A DNA stretch of 64,000 nt from the NCBI GenBank assembly GCA_016508695.1, contig VNKQ01000002.1, forward strand, positions 2,170,001 to 2,234,000. Reading direction: 5' to 3'. The translations under genes were made by a program, and so were the position numbers. Positions within the stretch are counted from its first letter, which is position 1. Each line of letters opens with the position of its first letter. The notes below the pieces were generated by a model. It ran no database searches, was not told where the DNA came from, and saw only the letters and a list, made by a program, of their open reading frames with translations. This DNA comes from Hyphodiscus hymeniophilus. Taxonomy: Eukaryota > Ascomycota > Leotiomycetes > Helotiales > Hyphodiscaceae. Shown piece by piece: positions 35,363-46,114 of the stretch.

Positions 35363-36595
35363 ATGCCCGTTTTCAGGATTGCAATCATAGGAGCTGGACC
35401 TGCTGGCTGCACTCTGGGGAGACTTCTATACCTTTCAGATATCAACTTTGTTATATTCGAAAGGGAGAGTTCTCGGGACGTCCGATCACAGGGAGGTACA
35501 CTTGATTTACGTCCAAACAAAGGCCTTGCAGCAATCAAAGCAGCTCAACTGGAAGACGAATTCCTTCAGTACGCTCGATATGATGGAGAAGCTTTAGCCA
35601 TTACCGACAAAAATCTGAAGAGTTATATCAGCTTAAGTGGGAAAACTTCCGACAAATCTGGCGGCAGGCCTGAGATCGACCGACGGAGACTCCGTTCCAT
35701 ACTACTGGATTCGCTACCGGACGGCGCAGTCCAATGGGGATGCTATCTGAAGAGTATTGGTGAGGACTTAGTCCTTCACTTCGAAGGAGGGAGGACTGAG
35801 AGCGGCTTCGATTTAATTGTAGGTGCGGATGGCGCCTGGAGCAAAACGAGGCGACTCCTCACAGGTCAAACACCCATCTATTCTGGTATTTGCGGAACGG
35901 AGCTTTATATTTCAGACATCGCAACAAGATACACTGATCTGTACAATCTTGTCAACAAAGGATCTATCTTCTCTTACTCAGATGGCCACTCGGTTAGTGT
36001 CCAACAGACAGGGGATGGAAGTATGAGGGTAGCGGATTGGGGAGTTCGAGACCAGCAATGGGTAAAGGACAATCACATCGAGGTTTTGGGGGCACTTGGA
36101 GTGAAGAAGATGCTCGCAACAGAATACAAAAGCTGGGATCCTCAGCTTCAAAAACTATTCTCGGTCGCGGATGATGACAGTATCGTGACAAGATCGCTTT
36201 TCATGATCCCCAAAGGCTCCCGGTGGGTCAACAAACCCGGAGTCACCCTCATTGGTGATGCGGCGCATGTCATGGTACCGTTTGCTGGCGAAGGAGCGAA
36301 CATGGCAATGGCGGATGCGATGGAATTGGCGCAGTGCATTGCGGCGTGTGAGGGCAAGGAGGCCTTGATAATGAACATGATCAGATTTGAGGAGGACATG
36401 GCTCAACGAGCATATCCATCCCAAGAGTGGTCAGAGCAGAACATGGAGGATATGTTCTTCACGGTCGGTGCGCCGAGAACCGTTATTGAGCGATACGTCG
36501 TACGAGCATTGCTACATACAATGGGGCCTGCCAAAGCTGCAGTTGCAAGCGTTTTTGTGTATGCATTCTATTGGTGCTTTAAACTCTTCAGATGA
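35363..36595 (+). CDS. FAD-dependent aromatic-type monooxygenase
   Basis: Intronless 410-residue frame. The N-terminal GXGXXG Rossmann motif is IAIIGAGPAGCTLGRLL (residues ~6-22), with acidic FERESS at the end of the second strand. The mid-protein DG motif is LIVGADGAWSKTR, and the GD motif is LIGDAAHVMVPFAGEGANMA. Together these define class A flavoprotein monooxygenases, close in style to the TetX/salicylate-hydroxylase-like group (RSQGGTLDLRPNKG near residue 45). Such enzymes use NAD(P)H and O2 to hydroxylate small, usually aromatic, substrates. The last ~25 residues (AKAAVASVFVYAFYWCFKLFR) are hydrophobic and could anchor the enzyme to a membrane. It is divergent from a pathway-type regulator, so it may belong to a small catabolic or secondary-metabolism locus. 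No backbone synthase (PKS, NRPS, terpene cyclase) is nearby. Confidence 0.85.
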   Translation: MPVFRIAIIGAGPAGCTLGRLLYLSDINFVIFERESSRDVRSQGGTLDLRPNKGLAAIKAAQLEDEFLQYARYDGEALAITDKNLKSYISLSGKTSDKSGGRPEIDRRRLRSILLDSLPDGAVQWGCYLKSIGEDLVLHFEGGRTESGFDLIVGADGAWSKTRRLLTGQTPIYSGICGTELYISDIATRYTDLYNLVNKGSIFSYSDGHSVSVQQTGDGSMRVADWGVRDQQWVKDNHIEVLGALGVKKMLATEYKSWDPQLQKLFSVADDDSIVTRSLFMIPKGSRWVNKPGVTLIGDAAHVMVPFAGEGANMAMADAMELAQCIAACEGKEALIMNMIRFEEDMAQRAYPSQEWSEQNMEDMFFTVGAPRTVIERYVVRALLHTMGPAKAAVASVFVYAFYWCFKLFR

Positions 36596-37529
36596 CACGA
36601 CAATCGAAGTTGTGTCTTTGGATGTTTGCTTCCAGAACAATTGCATCCAACAAGAGAGAGAAAAATCCTAAAATCTGGCAGTGCCATCTTCCCCTACACT
36701 TGACCCACACGCACTCTGATTCTTGCAGATCCGGCGTAGGCGAAGGTATTTTGAAGGTTGAACTCTGTGAACGAGAAGAGGCCAATAAGCGGGCCCTACC
36801 ACTATGGGCCTGCTGCAAGCATCACGATGCTTTCTAGTGAGATGTTAAGCTCAAAGTGCAAAAATACAACTTGCATGACATAAAAATGACAGCACAGTCT
36901 CATACCCCGATGAGGTTCCACGCCGGAGTAGGTGATTGCGGTGTGGGTGGTGGCTTGTGGCTTGTGGGGAAGGCTGTGTCTGCCATCCCGTAATCCACCC
37001 CGATGCATTCTGCACGGAGGGACAAGTGCTCCTGCCTCCTCCTCCTCCTCCTCCTCCTGCTGCTGCCTCCTCTCCTGTCCGTGCCTGATTCTCTGCCCTC
37101 CACCAGAAGCCGCCAAACCGTTCATGGCAAATGAGATTTGAAAGCTAAATTAGAGGCTACCCTCACCTGCTTTCAACTTGTCCCGTCTATTGGAGGTGCG
37201 GTATGCTACGGCCCCGAAGTGGACCTAAGCGGCAGGTTCCATGTATATCTCCTTAACCATTTCGGGAAGCCACTGCGAATGCCTCTCAGTAAGGCTGAAA
37301 GTTTGGAGTCTGATATCGATGATCCTCTGTACTCGAAATATATGCTTGCCAGCTAGCTGCAAGGTAGCGGCTGAGCACTTTGGTTTCATGATGGAGACAT
37401 ATATAGAGGAGATGGAGCACTTCGTTATGTTTTCACAGCAAACCGATTCCGAGGAAAGACATTGTATCCGTTTCTTTTGAGTTTTTCCTATCTCAGCAGC
37501 CTCCTCACATCGAGAAATTGTCCATCGCA
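36596..37529. other. Intergenic with CTC/CTG repeat
   Basis: About 0.9 kb upstream of the DUF300 gene. Apart from the trinucleotide tract at 37036-37068 I see nothing gene-like. Confidence 0.5.
37036..37068. repeat. (CCT)n/(GCT)n trinucleotide repeat
   Basis: Roughly eight CCT units followed by a few TGC units, about 460 bp upstream of the DUF300 gene start. A simple microsatellite; its purine-rich complement opens a spurious Glu/Arg-rich frame on the minus strand. Confidence 0.85.
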
Positions 37530-38893
37530 ATGGGCAACGGCCACAGTACGCCCACATGCCCGACAGTCGATCAGTCGGGTCCTCCCATCCAGCACCTCGT
37601 TGGGAATTTGACATTCCACCGACTGTCTGTAATCATCTCGGGAGCCGCTGCAGTCTGGTCCTGCCTGATAGCGGTCACTCTCGTGTTCAGTCACGCGACT
37701 CATTTCTCGAACCCGCCGGAACAGAAACAGTTCGTCAACCGCCAGTTCGCTCCATTTTCTTGCTCTGACACTTGCGTACAGAATCATCCGCATAATCAAT
37801 ATTATCCCATTCTTCGCCCTCGTGACCCTCCTCTGCGTCTGGCAGAACGGATCTCAACAACCCTACATTGCTCCCGCCCTTGATGTCGGCGAAGCGTTTC
37901 CCATGGCAGCGGCCTTCCTCTTGATGTCGGCATACCTTGTGCCAGAGGAAGGGAATCGAGAGTCCTTCTTCAATCAACTAGAAATGATTGATAAGAAAGG
38001 CAACTCGACAGGTAGTGGAAGTTGGAAGTGGTACAAAGTGCGCGCTCCAAATATTGTCCAGCTTCTAAATGCTGATCTTCGCAACAGAAACTATCACTGC
38101 TCGTCATCCAGTGGATTCCCGTCAGCATTCTCCTTTGGATTGCTGCTGCCGCCTCTTTAGCTGCGGGCACATACTGTGGGACCTCGAACAAACCTCATTT
38201 CGCTCATATTTGGGTACGCATCCTTTTTGAAAAGCGAGTGGCCACGGAGTCATGAGCTGACTGAATCGCCTCCAGATCACTCTTCTCCGAATGCTCTCAA
38301 CTGTTTTGTGCATCGCGGCGATCCTACGCTTCTACAAACGGTCGAAGTCGGAACTGAAGCCTCGCGGAAGTCTCAAACAACTCATCTGCTTTAAACTCAT
38401 CGTTGCTCTGAACTTCCTCCAGACAGTAAACTGACCCCTCTCACCCAAATAATCGTCAGCTAACATGTAACAGTTCATATTCAACTTCCTTGAATCCGGT
38501 GGACACTTACAAGCGAACAAATACCTCTCTTTCAATGACCTGTCCCACGGCATCCCATCACTCATGCTCTCCTGCGAAATAGCCATCATTGCCCCCTTCT
38601 TCTTCATCGCCTACTCTCCCAAACGATACATCATTCGCAACCCCAGTGATGAGGCCCGACGACATCAAGGGTATGCAGGTGGGCCGTTTGGATTCTATGC
38701 GATTCTTTCGGCTATCAACATCGTCGATATCGTCACTACTCTCCTGCAGGCGATTAAAGGTCGCGCAGAAGGCGGTGGTTTCAATATCGCAATACACAAT
38801 GATTTCCGAGGCTATAGTGAGGCTCCTGACTATGGACAGGACATACCAGTCGATCGCCAAGGGGGCCGGAAGGATAGGAGACAGAGGTATTGA
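37530..38893 (+). CDS. DUF300 / organic-solute-transporter-alpha-like membrane protein
   Basis: Five-exon model 37530-37729, 37782-38037, 38088-38213, 38276-38425 and 38474-38893, in frame, 383 residues. Intron 1 has a GTTCGT donor and joins SNPPEQKQ to IIRIINIIPFFAL, the hallmark of the DUF300/OSTalpha family (HATH.S.P.EQ..I.RI...IP). Six or seven hydrophobic segments are visible. These include LSVIISGAAAVWSCLIAVTL, IPFFALVTLLCVW, LLVIQWIPVSILLWIAAAAS, ICFKLIVALNFLQT and CEIAIIAPFFFIAY, and the tail is charged and cytosolic. Fungal members are multi-pass endomembrane or plasma-membrane proteins of mostly unknown role; the animal relative is half of a bile-salt/steroid transporter. The function is therefore only a family-level guess. 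Confidence 0.82.
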
Positions 38894-39711
38894 GCTTGTG
38901 GCATGAATGAGTGAAGGTACGAAGGATGATCAAGGCGTTGAGCATGCTATACGATTGTACTTTTGTGTTGGATACCACCATGTACTGAACCAACCTTGCG
39001 GTAAAGGCACTGGCCATGCGATTGCTGTTATCTGAATGCAAATGTTGTTTTTCTTGCTTCCACAGATAAACATCAAGTATCACATGTGGTTGATCGGTCT
39101 GACTATGCTAAAGGTTCATGTGAGTCTCCAATACTGCTGATACTGAGCGCCATGGCAAGATCCCACAACACACTCGCGCAAATATCCTCGGAAATTTAAG
39201 CTAGTATTTGCCATACCTTTGTTTCACGCCCATGCAGATTCCAGCAAGAAGAACGCAGAGTCCAGGAAGAAGGGAGAGGATCGAGATCTTCGGTCCACTC
39301 CTTCGTGGCCATACTGGTCAGAGCGCGGGTTTATATTCGAGAGCGCTTCAACGTTGCGTCGTTGCTTGAATTTTGCAGCTTATGGTGATCAAGGTAGTGA
39401 CCGGAAACACCATTAAGTTCCAGGGCGAGGCTCGTCGCTGGACGAACACACCTCTTCTCAAGCTCACTAACACTAGCTGAAGCTTCTGCAAGCCACTAGC
39501 CTTCGCTCAAGACAGTGCGAGGATAGAGGGGAATCATACTATACAGTACAGAATTTGGAGGAGAGCAGTTCACAGCTCGACGGAAAGCTGCTCACGCTTT
39601 CATCGGTCACCTGACTTACCCCGATTCCGCTTTAGCACCCTGACTTTTCACAACCTGCTCCAGATCAAGATTACAACCCAGTCACTCGAACAGGCCGATT
39701 GACTCCCCAAT
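38894..39711. other. Intergenic, no gene seen
   Basis: 3' region of the DUF300 gene and the run-up to an unrecognised coding-like region. Only shadow frames. Confidence 0.45.
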
Positions 39712-41237
39712 ATGCAGCCCGGAATCCAACACAAGTACGTACTCTGTCTCGTGCTTATCTCACCAATCTCATGCTCACTGCTGACACACGGCACTTGACT
39801 AATCGCATACGCAAGCACGCGCCGCGTACAAAGAAATTCCCAATCAGGAAGATGCGGATGCGTTTCTAAAGCAGCGCGGTTTGGATGTGCAGACTCGATG
39901 TGCTACGAACAGTCCACTCGGGACGAAAACAGGAGTTACGAGACGGTGGATGCTCCTTGAGCGCTGGGCGATCTCACGGACGTGGGTGTGAGCGCGGGGT
40001 AAACGAATGAACGGTGAGGAATTGGAGGCGTATACGGAAGCGACGAAAGGCGTAGATCGTCTTCGAGGTTTTCTGTGATAATAACGACTCAGTGAGGGAT
40101 GAATGGGTTGCTCTCGAAGAAGATCTTGAAGAGCGCGTCATCGTTGACGACTACTTGCGGCATGATTCCACACCATGTGGCGTAGAAGATGGTCTCTGGT
40201 CCAGGAAAACATATATCAATTATCTCCTCAATCGGATTGATTCCAAAGCCAGAGGTGTGTGCTGAAGTTCGCTACCTTCGCCTTTCAACTCGCCTCTCGA
40301 TAATGGAAGGACGGTTATCAATTCCTCAATGTATTAATATATTGGCGAGCCGCCGTGACCAAGTTGAGATGGAATTCTCTCCAAGAGTTATACAAATCTG
40401 AATGAGACTCTAGCCTCAGTGATTGCTGACCCTCTTGACAGATCCGAGTTGGATAGGTAGCCAGCAAGAAGATTGCACGTCGTCTGGTCGGATGCGAGGA
40501 TGAACTTCTGGCTTCGCAATGGCAGGATTGGCTGGCATGTCACCTGAAATACTCACGCAGAGTAGAACTGTCAGCTGTGCTCGAATCAGGTACGTTCTTC
40601 GCAGAGTTAGAGGAATCCTTCGGATTCGCGCTCGTCATTTCATGCTAGGTTGCTTTGTTCGCTACGTTGGAATCATTCGAGCTATTCTCCTCATGTAAAA
40701 TCCGAATCAGAGACCTTTTTGGCTTGTATTTCACGAGGAGACATTCGAGCAAAGAAGTCCTGAGCTCCCCTGAATTATGCGTCTTCAAACCATTCACACA
40801 CATTGCAAATACCACTTTCAAATAAAAACAAGTCACCACCAGATCCTTCCACAGGATCAAATCTGGAATTCGCCGGACTTACCCCCACACGCGGGCACGC
40901 AACACTGCAGATCGAAGTCGCAGCCCATTATTGGATCGCGGCATTAGTGATTATGCACGTAGCGTGAGCGTCAGTCTCGTTGCCGTCCCGCATCTGCAGA
41001 TCTCTTAACGTCGCGCGTGACATATACTCTGCGGAATAATTCTTGGAATTTAAATATCGGAAGCTTCAGACTGCGAGAAATACATATTCCATACGCGCAA
41101 GAGAGTTAGAGATGTAATTGAGGAACTCCTTCACGAGATAACCCTGTCGCTCGGCGTGTCTTATCGATCAGGTACTGGAGTTGCGAGTGAATGGGAGGAC
41201 GAGCACGACAACGAGTATCTTGGCTTAGTATCTTGAA
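39712..41237 (+). pseudogene. Unrecognised, probably decayed coding region
   Basis: Several plus-strand stretches have strongly protein-like codon patterns but lie in different frames or are interrupted by stops. They are: a start MQPGIQH followed by a GTACGT donor; AYKEIPNQEDADAFLKQRGL near 39840-39990; VRDEWVALEEDLEERVIVDD and WSRKTYINYLLNRIDSKA at 40065-40265; RRLVGCEDELLASQWQDWLA through 40480-40648, ending at TAG; and RVRDVIEELLHEITLSLGVS with ASEWEDEHDNEYLGL up to TGA at 41235. In the frame of the fourth piece, more protein-like sequence continues past the TAG and a later TAA. I could not join these into one clean spliced gene. It may be an eroded gene or a multi-exon gene I failed to resolve. 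No known domain recognised, and no transposase signature. Confidence 0.4.
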
Positions 41238-44200
41238 AGTCCTCCCTGCGTCCTGGAGCTCTCGGAGCAGAAAGGGAACATCCGCAACATCTCAAGATTC
41301 CTCCTATCCACTTGGTCATACTTTTCAAATGCTCCCCTAATATACTCTTCTCGAGAGTCCAAGAAGCAATGAACAAGAAACCCCTTCATTACCTATGAAA
41401 AGAAGGTCCATACAAAATTCGAGATTTAAGAAGCAAAAAAAAAAAACGGAAATCATCGGAGCAATTTCACAGATGAAAGAAAAAAAATCAAATCTCTGAC
41501 TACCAAAAGACGGTGAGCGCTCAAAGGGGCCGGTTGAATTAAATAACGCAAAGGCAATACAAACTCGGCATCGTGAAGCATTTTGCTGGCCGATCCGATA
41601 TCCCAAACGAGTGGAAGTCGGAAAGGGTAACTCGGCACCACGCGCACTTGGGTACAATGGATGACAATTACACTAGATGACATAATCAGAGGAACAGAAA
41701 GGAAGGAAGGGAGAAAGAATGAACGCATGAGGCGCATAGAAACTAAAACAGCATGTCGGTGCATCGGCGCTCTTTCGCCCGTGCCGAGACGTTTGCGCGA
41801 TTTTTGATTGATGTCTTGAGCTACCCTCCTACCAGCGAGTGAGTAGTGAGTGATGACGGAAGATTTACTCGGGCTGGATGGGCATGACACCCCTCCAAAC
41901 ATGGCTTTTCCCCCTTCCCTCGCCCGCTTTGGCACATGCATGCAGCGAATAATGTGCTCTGCAGCGCTGCTGCACTTCTGCCTCTGAGAATTTGAGTGGA
42001 GATAACGACTGGGCTGGCCCGCTTTACCTTTGTATACCAATGCCAATACCACCGAGGACCACACTAGACCCTGCTGGTGATAGGTAGCATGCCGCTGCTC
42101 GATTACAATCTCCGATAGAGTGGCTGCCTGGTCGAGTTCTCCACCCAATATAGGCTTTTTGTTTGTTTTGAAACGAAGGGTTTTCATCCGTGCGTCTTTG
42201 TTTTTGTTTTGTTTTGTTTTTACCTAGCAGGCTGGCAAGAATGGGGATGCGGGCCATCTCCGTATCGGTTTCGAGTCTGAGTCTGTGACTTGTGATAACG
42301 GAGATCAGGAGTGCGAGATGAGGGAGGTACTTGATACGCTCGGGGTCCTAGGGGGGGTTTATTTGGCTTGGGAGGAGTTTCAAGCTGGAGTAGATGGGTG
42401 TCAAAGAGTGCGCCAATCTGATATTGGTACAGTATGTAGTTTGTAACCGACGTAAGGTCTTGCGCGCTCCTTTGTGGTCTTCGTTGTTGTTTCTCGATCG
42501 TTTCTGGCCGTGCGCTCCCAAAACTGTGCAGTTGGATCGGGTGCAGTAGGGATGCGAGCACGTCGCTGTTACAGATGAGGATGATCAAGAGAAGAGAGAG
42601 CGAGGATGAAGATGAGAGAAGAGCCGTCGAGACAGACCACCGAGCTTCTTTCCGTTGGATACCTGGATGGAGGAGGACTACGGGTGCAGGGCAGAAGTCG
42701 GATTGACGCCTCGCCTCTATTGTTTGGATGGAATGGTTGATGATTATCCCATACCGAGTCCTGTTATGATCATGTATGTTGTCCTGCATTAGGATGGCTG
42801 ATAAGACGTCCGACTCTTGAGCCTCGCTCGCCTCGAGTCTCAATCACTTAACTTGTCCCAACTCCTGACTCAACTACCCGTCCAGTTGTCCACGGAGGAT
42901 GTCTTCGTCTGGCCACCCTACCGGCCGTGGAGATGGAGGAGATTTACGGCGGCTCGTCCCTGCCAAGAAACCCAAGTACAAGGCAAGGATAATTCTTATT
43001 CCCGCATGTGTGAAAATTCAGTTTCCATGCTAGCCATGAAACGGATCACGTGAGAGAGCCTTGACCACGAAAAATGCCTCATAGAAAAGACAAGAGGCAT
43101 GCGAGTCAAGATGTCCGGTAGGGAAATTCTCGAACATGTACCGAAAGTGTCTTGCAGGGCTGGTCTTGGCCTTGGCGAGACGGTGATGCGGGTGGGCAGA
43201 TCGAGGATGGGCGTGCAGATGGCAGGATGGTAGATGCAGTCGTGGAAGCACGATGGTCTGGAGAAAAGAATTCCATACACCAGCTGTTCTACTAACGAAG
43301 ACATTTTTTTCCCCTTGGATCGTTGAGACTTACTTCATAGTGATTCGTGATTGATCGATTACCTCTCGGAAGAAGCGGGCGAGGTGATCCCTTCTGGTCC
43401 TACTGACCTACATAACCCGTACCTACAACGCCTAACGCCTCACGCCTCCATACGGGACGATCTCGACATGCCCACCGCCCAGTCGGCAGCACCGAAAGCG
43501 CGAGAAAGATGCGGTGCGAAGCAGCGAGAAGTTGCGCGAATTATGAGTATTCATGTCCACGTCCAGTGGAATACCGAGGAATCAGCGAAAGGAAAACCTG
43601 GACGGATAGGACGGTTAGGACGGTTCTAGCGAGGAATGCTCCGGCGAGCAGAGGAAAAAACAGCAAACACACTCGTCAAAGACTCGAAGCAGATAAGCAG
43701 GAGGAGTTCGAGATGCTGCTCCGGAGATAGCCACCGGTTCGGCATCGTAGGCGAGGCTGCTTGCTCCAAGGTTCCATTCTTCTGCTAAGCTTTTCGAGAG
43801 TCGTACAGCTGGAGATAGTGTGCCAATGATGATCTGCGCCCATACAAATTTAAAATGCACGTACTGGACGGACTTACTGCTTACGGAAGAATTGGAGTTC
43901 AATTACAACCATATCCACCGAACCACCAGATCCTCCCTATAGGACTGGAGGTGGGTATTCCTGCTGTAGTCTGTATACTAGGAATCTATGATAATTACCT
44001 TTCGCTATCCCAATTTTCCGAAGCAGGCCGAGTCTACTGCGGGCATTGTCCACTGAGATTGCGACGGTGGGCTACGGGGCTCCATGCAAGATTACAGCTC
44101 GGATGGCCGCCCTGCAAATAGTACTGTCTGCAAATAGTAATAATAATCATAATTATAACGGCAATAAATAATAAACAAATCTACGAGACGCTAGACATGC

Positions 44201-44570
44201 TGGTCCTCCCGCGATATAACGAGCGAGCTATAGTGATTACGGCAACTGGCTAGAAGGGTCGAAGACCGGCGCAATTGAAGCTGGTTGCGCTAGGTTTTCT
44301 CCAATTAGGACCCGTTTGAAGCGAATTAAAAGGACGTATTTGCGATGATAATGCAGTTTTGGATCTGTCTATCCGTATCTGTCCAATTCCAATGCCAGTA
44401 CCAGCCTGTCCTTCCCTCTGCCCGCTTCCATCCACAGTCCAATCTATCGGTCCATCGGTCCATCGGTCATTCGGTCTATCAAGCCCACCCCCAAGCCCCA
44501 GCCCCAAGCAGATTACACACAACACTATTACCATCACAGAAAGGCTAAGCACACAATCTCCCGCCCTCTG
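41238..44570. other. Gene-poor region upstream of pma1
   Basis: About 3.3 kb with no supported gene. It contains A/T-rich runs (41430-41500, 42195-42225, 44110-44180), a minus-strand open stretch at 42187-41453 without motif, and a lone plus-strand 44-codon frame at 42899. That frame starts MSSSGHPTGRGDGGDLRRLV, resembling the first exon of a Zn2Cys6 regulator, but no zinc cluster follows. Another short frame at 43855-44121 is unconvincing. Confidence 0.35.
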
Positions 44571-44970
44571 ATTGGCCAATTGGGAAGAACGAGAGGCAGC
44601 GTGCCAACGTCAGTAGTTGAGAGTAGCTGGGTGCCGATACGCCGTCGCCGTCATCGAGCAGGCCTGATCCCCGTCGTCCGTGGGAGCGTCGACTCGGTTC
44701 AAGCTCAGTTGTTTGGTTCGCTACACTCGGAGTGCCTTGCCCTTCCAATTCCCTTGTTCGTTTGCTCTATCTTGCACATTCCCACTCTTACGGCCCTGCG
44801 AGTTCTGCGACGGAGGGCTTTTTTTCCTGGCGCGACGGGAAGAGGACTGAACTGGTCTGGTAACTGATAACAAGCTAAAGGCGGCGGCTGATTCGCTCAT
44901 TTGTTTATTCTTTCCAATTTGTGCATTATGCATCGTTTGTGCAGAATTGTGCAGGCTTTTTCCTTCTAGA

Positions 44971-45000
44971 GGGATTGGGATTGGGATTGGGATTGGATTG
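44971..45000 (+). repeat. (GGATTG)n hexamer repeat
   Basis: Four to five copies of GGATTG/GATTGG in a row within the pma1 upstream region. It superficially resembles telomeric G-rich repeats but is not TTAGGG. Confidence 0.85.
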
Positions 45001-45270
45001 GTGGGGGCGCCGTTCTTGGGTTTGATAGTGTATGGGCGCATCGTAATCTGCCACTCCCGGCAAGCAACCTAGCAACCTCTTAGGGAAATGCCTCATTCTT
45101 ACACGCCGTCTACGGAAATAGTATGCTCACCAGTATTACAGTATTTTCTTATGGAATCGATGGATAATGGATACTCCCTCCATTATTGCTGACTGGCCTT
45201 TCGTTCACCCCGATCCGTCATATCCTTTATCCCATCCCCAATCCATGTCTTGGCCACACGAGCACACTTA

Positions 45271-45326
45271 CACTGACACACTGACACACTGACATACCGA
45301 CATACCGACATACTGACATACTGTAC
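45271..45326. repeat. 8-bp tandem repeat (CACTGACA/TACYGACA)x7
   Basis: Seven consecutive 8-bp units: three CACTGACA, two TACCGACA, one TACTGACA and a partial last unit. The pattern of shared substitutions shows stepwise local duplication. Confidence 0.9.
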
Positions 45327-45457
45327 GTTGTGCTACACATGCCCGCCATGCCTCCCCAAACTCAATCATCTAGTCCCAACGTCTTGCAGACCACATACCC
45401 TGCCATCGACCACCATCTACCACCAACTACTACCGGATACTGCCTGCTTGCTGCACT

Positions 45458-45483
45458 ATCACTCATCACTCATCACTCATCAC
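45458..45483. repeat. 7-bp tandem repeat (ATCACTC)x3.7
   Basis: Three full ATCACTC units and a partial fourth, 130 bp after the 8-bp repeat. Confidence 0.85.
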
Positions 45484-46114
45484 CCGGACATTCATTCCCA
45501 CCCACGTCCACAATCCCACGGTCCAAGCCCATCGAAGGCCTGAACCGTTACTTACCTAGTTACCAACCGTTGTTACCTGAGTCCTGACCCTACCCTCCCT
45601 TACCTAATCCTATCTACTTATCAAAACATACCCATCTATGAGTCTGGCCGCCGTGTAAGCTCGTTCTTACTCGTTGCCGTCAAGTCCGAGCAGAAAAAGT
45701 GATGCCGCCCTTGTGTTGTCATCAACTGAACACATCCCAATCCCATCCCATCCCGTCAGTGCCCGCCCCACCCCCCGATGTCGCCAGGATGGGCCTAGTC
45801 CGTTAGCCTCTCATAGTCTCATAGTCGTGCTCTAATTTACGCGCAGATCCGGCTGCTTGTGGTCACTGCTTGCACCGGCTGCACCACCGCTGCTGCTCTC
45901 GTTTAAAATTGAGAGCTCCCCCCCCCAACTTCGCTGATTTTCTTCCTCTTTTTTATTCTCACACTTGTCAGCTTCTCAGTTTCCCCGGGTGAATGAGATC
46001 TCAAGCGTGACAGGATTGTCGTCGACATCAGCACCACCACCCATATCATCGCCCCTCTTCTTTACTCCTCTTAATCTCCCCCAGCTGTGCTAGCATAGCT
46101 ACATCTCTCTCGTC

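Larger units (their letters stand above)
44571..46114 (+). promoter_or_regulatory. pma1: Long upstream/leader region of pma1
   Basis: 1.5 kb without a gene, leading into a very pyrimidine-rich stretch (about 45890-46090, with long CT and C runs) directly before the ATG. Such CT tracts are usual before start sites of highly expressed fungal genes. The region also holds several simple tandem repeats (listed separately), and short ATG-started frames near 45328-45587 could act as upstream ORFs if the leader is transcribed from there. That last point is inference. Confidence 0.45.

Noticed and set aside
41453..42187. 244-codon minus-strand frame
   Set aside because: Composition is low-complexity (Ser/Leu/Arg) and it lies opposite A-rich and G-rich runs; no domain seen.
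42899..43030. Short frame starting MSSSGHPTGRGDGGDLRRLV, like the first exon of a Zn2Cys6 regulator
   Set aside because: No zinc-cluster Cys pattern follows in any frame within reach of a plausible splice site.
44971..45000. Telomere-like GGATTG repeats
   Set aside because: Wrong unit for fungal telomeres (TTAGGG), only 4-5 copies, and surrounded by ordinary sequence with genes on both sides.
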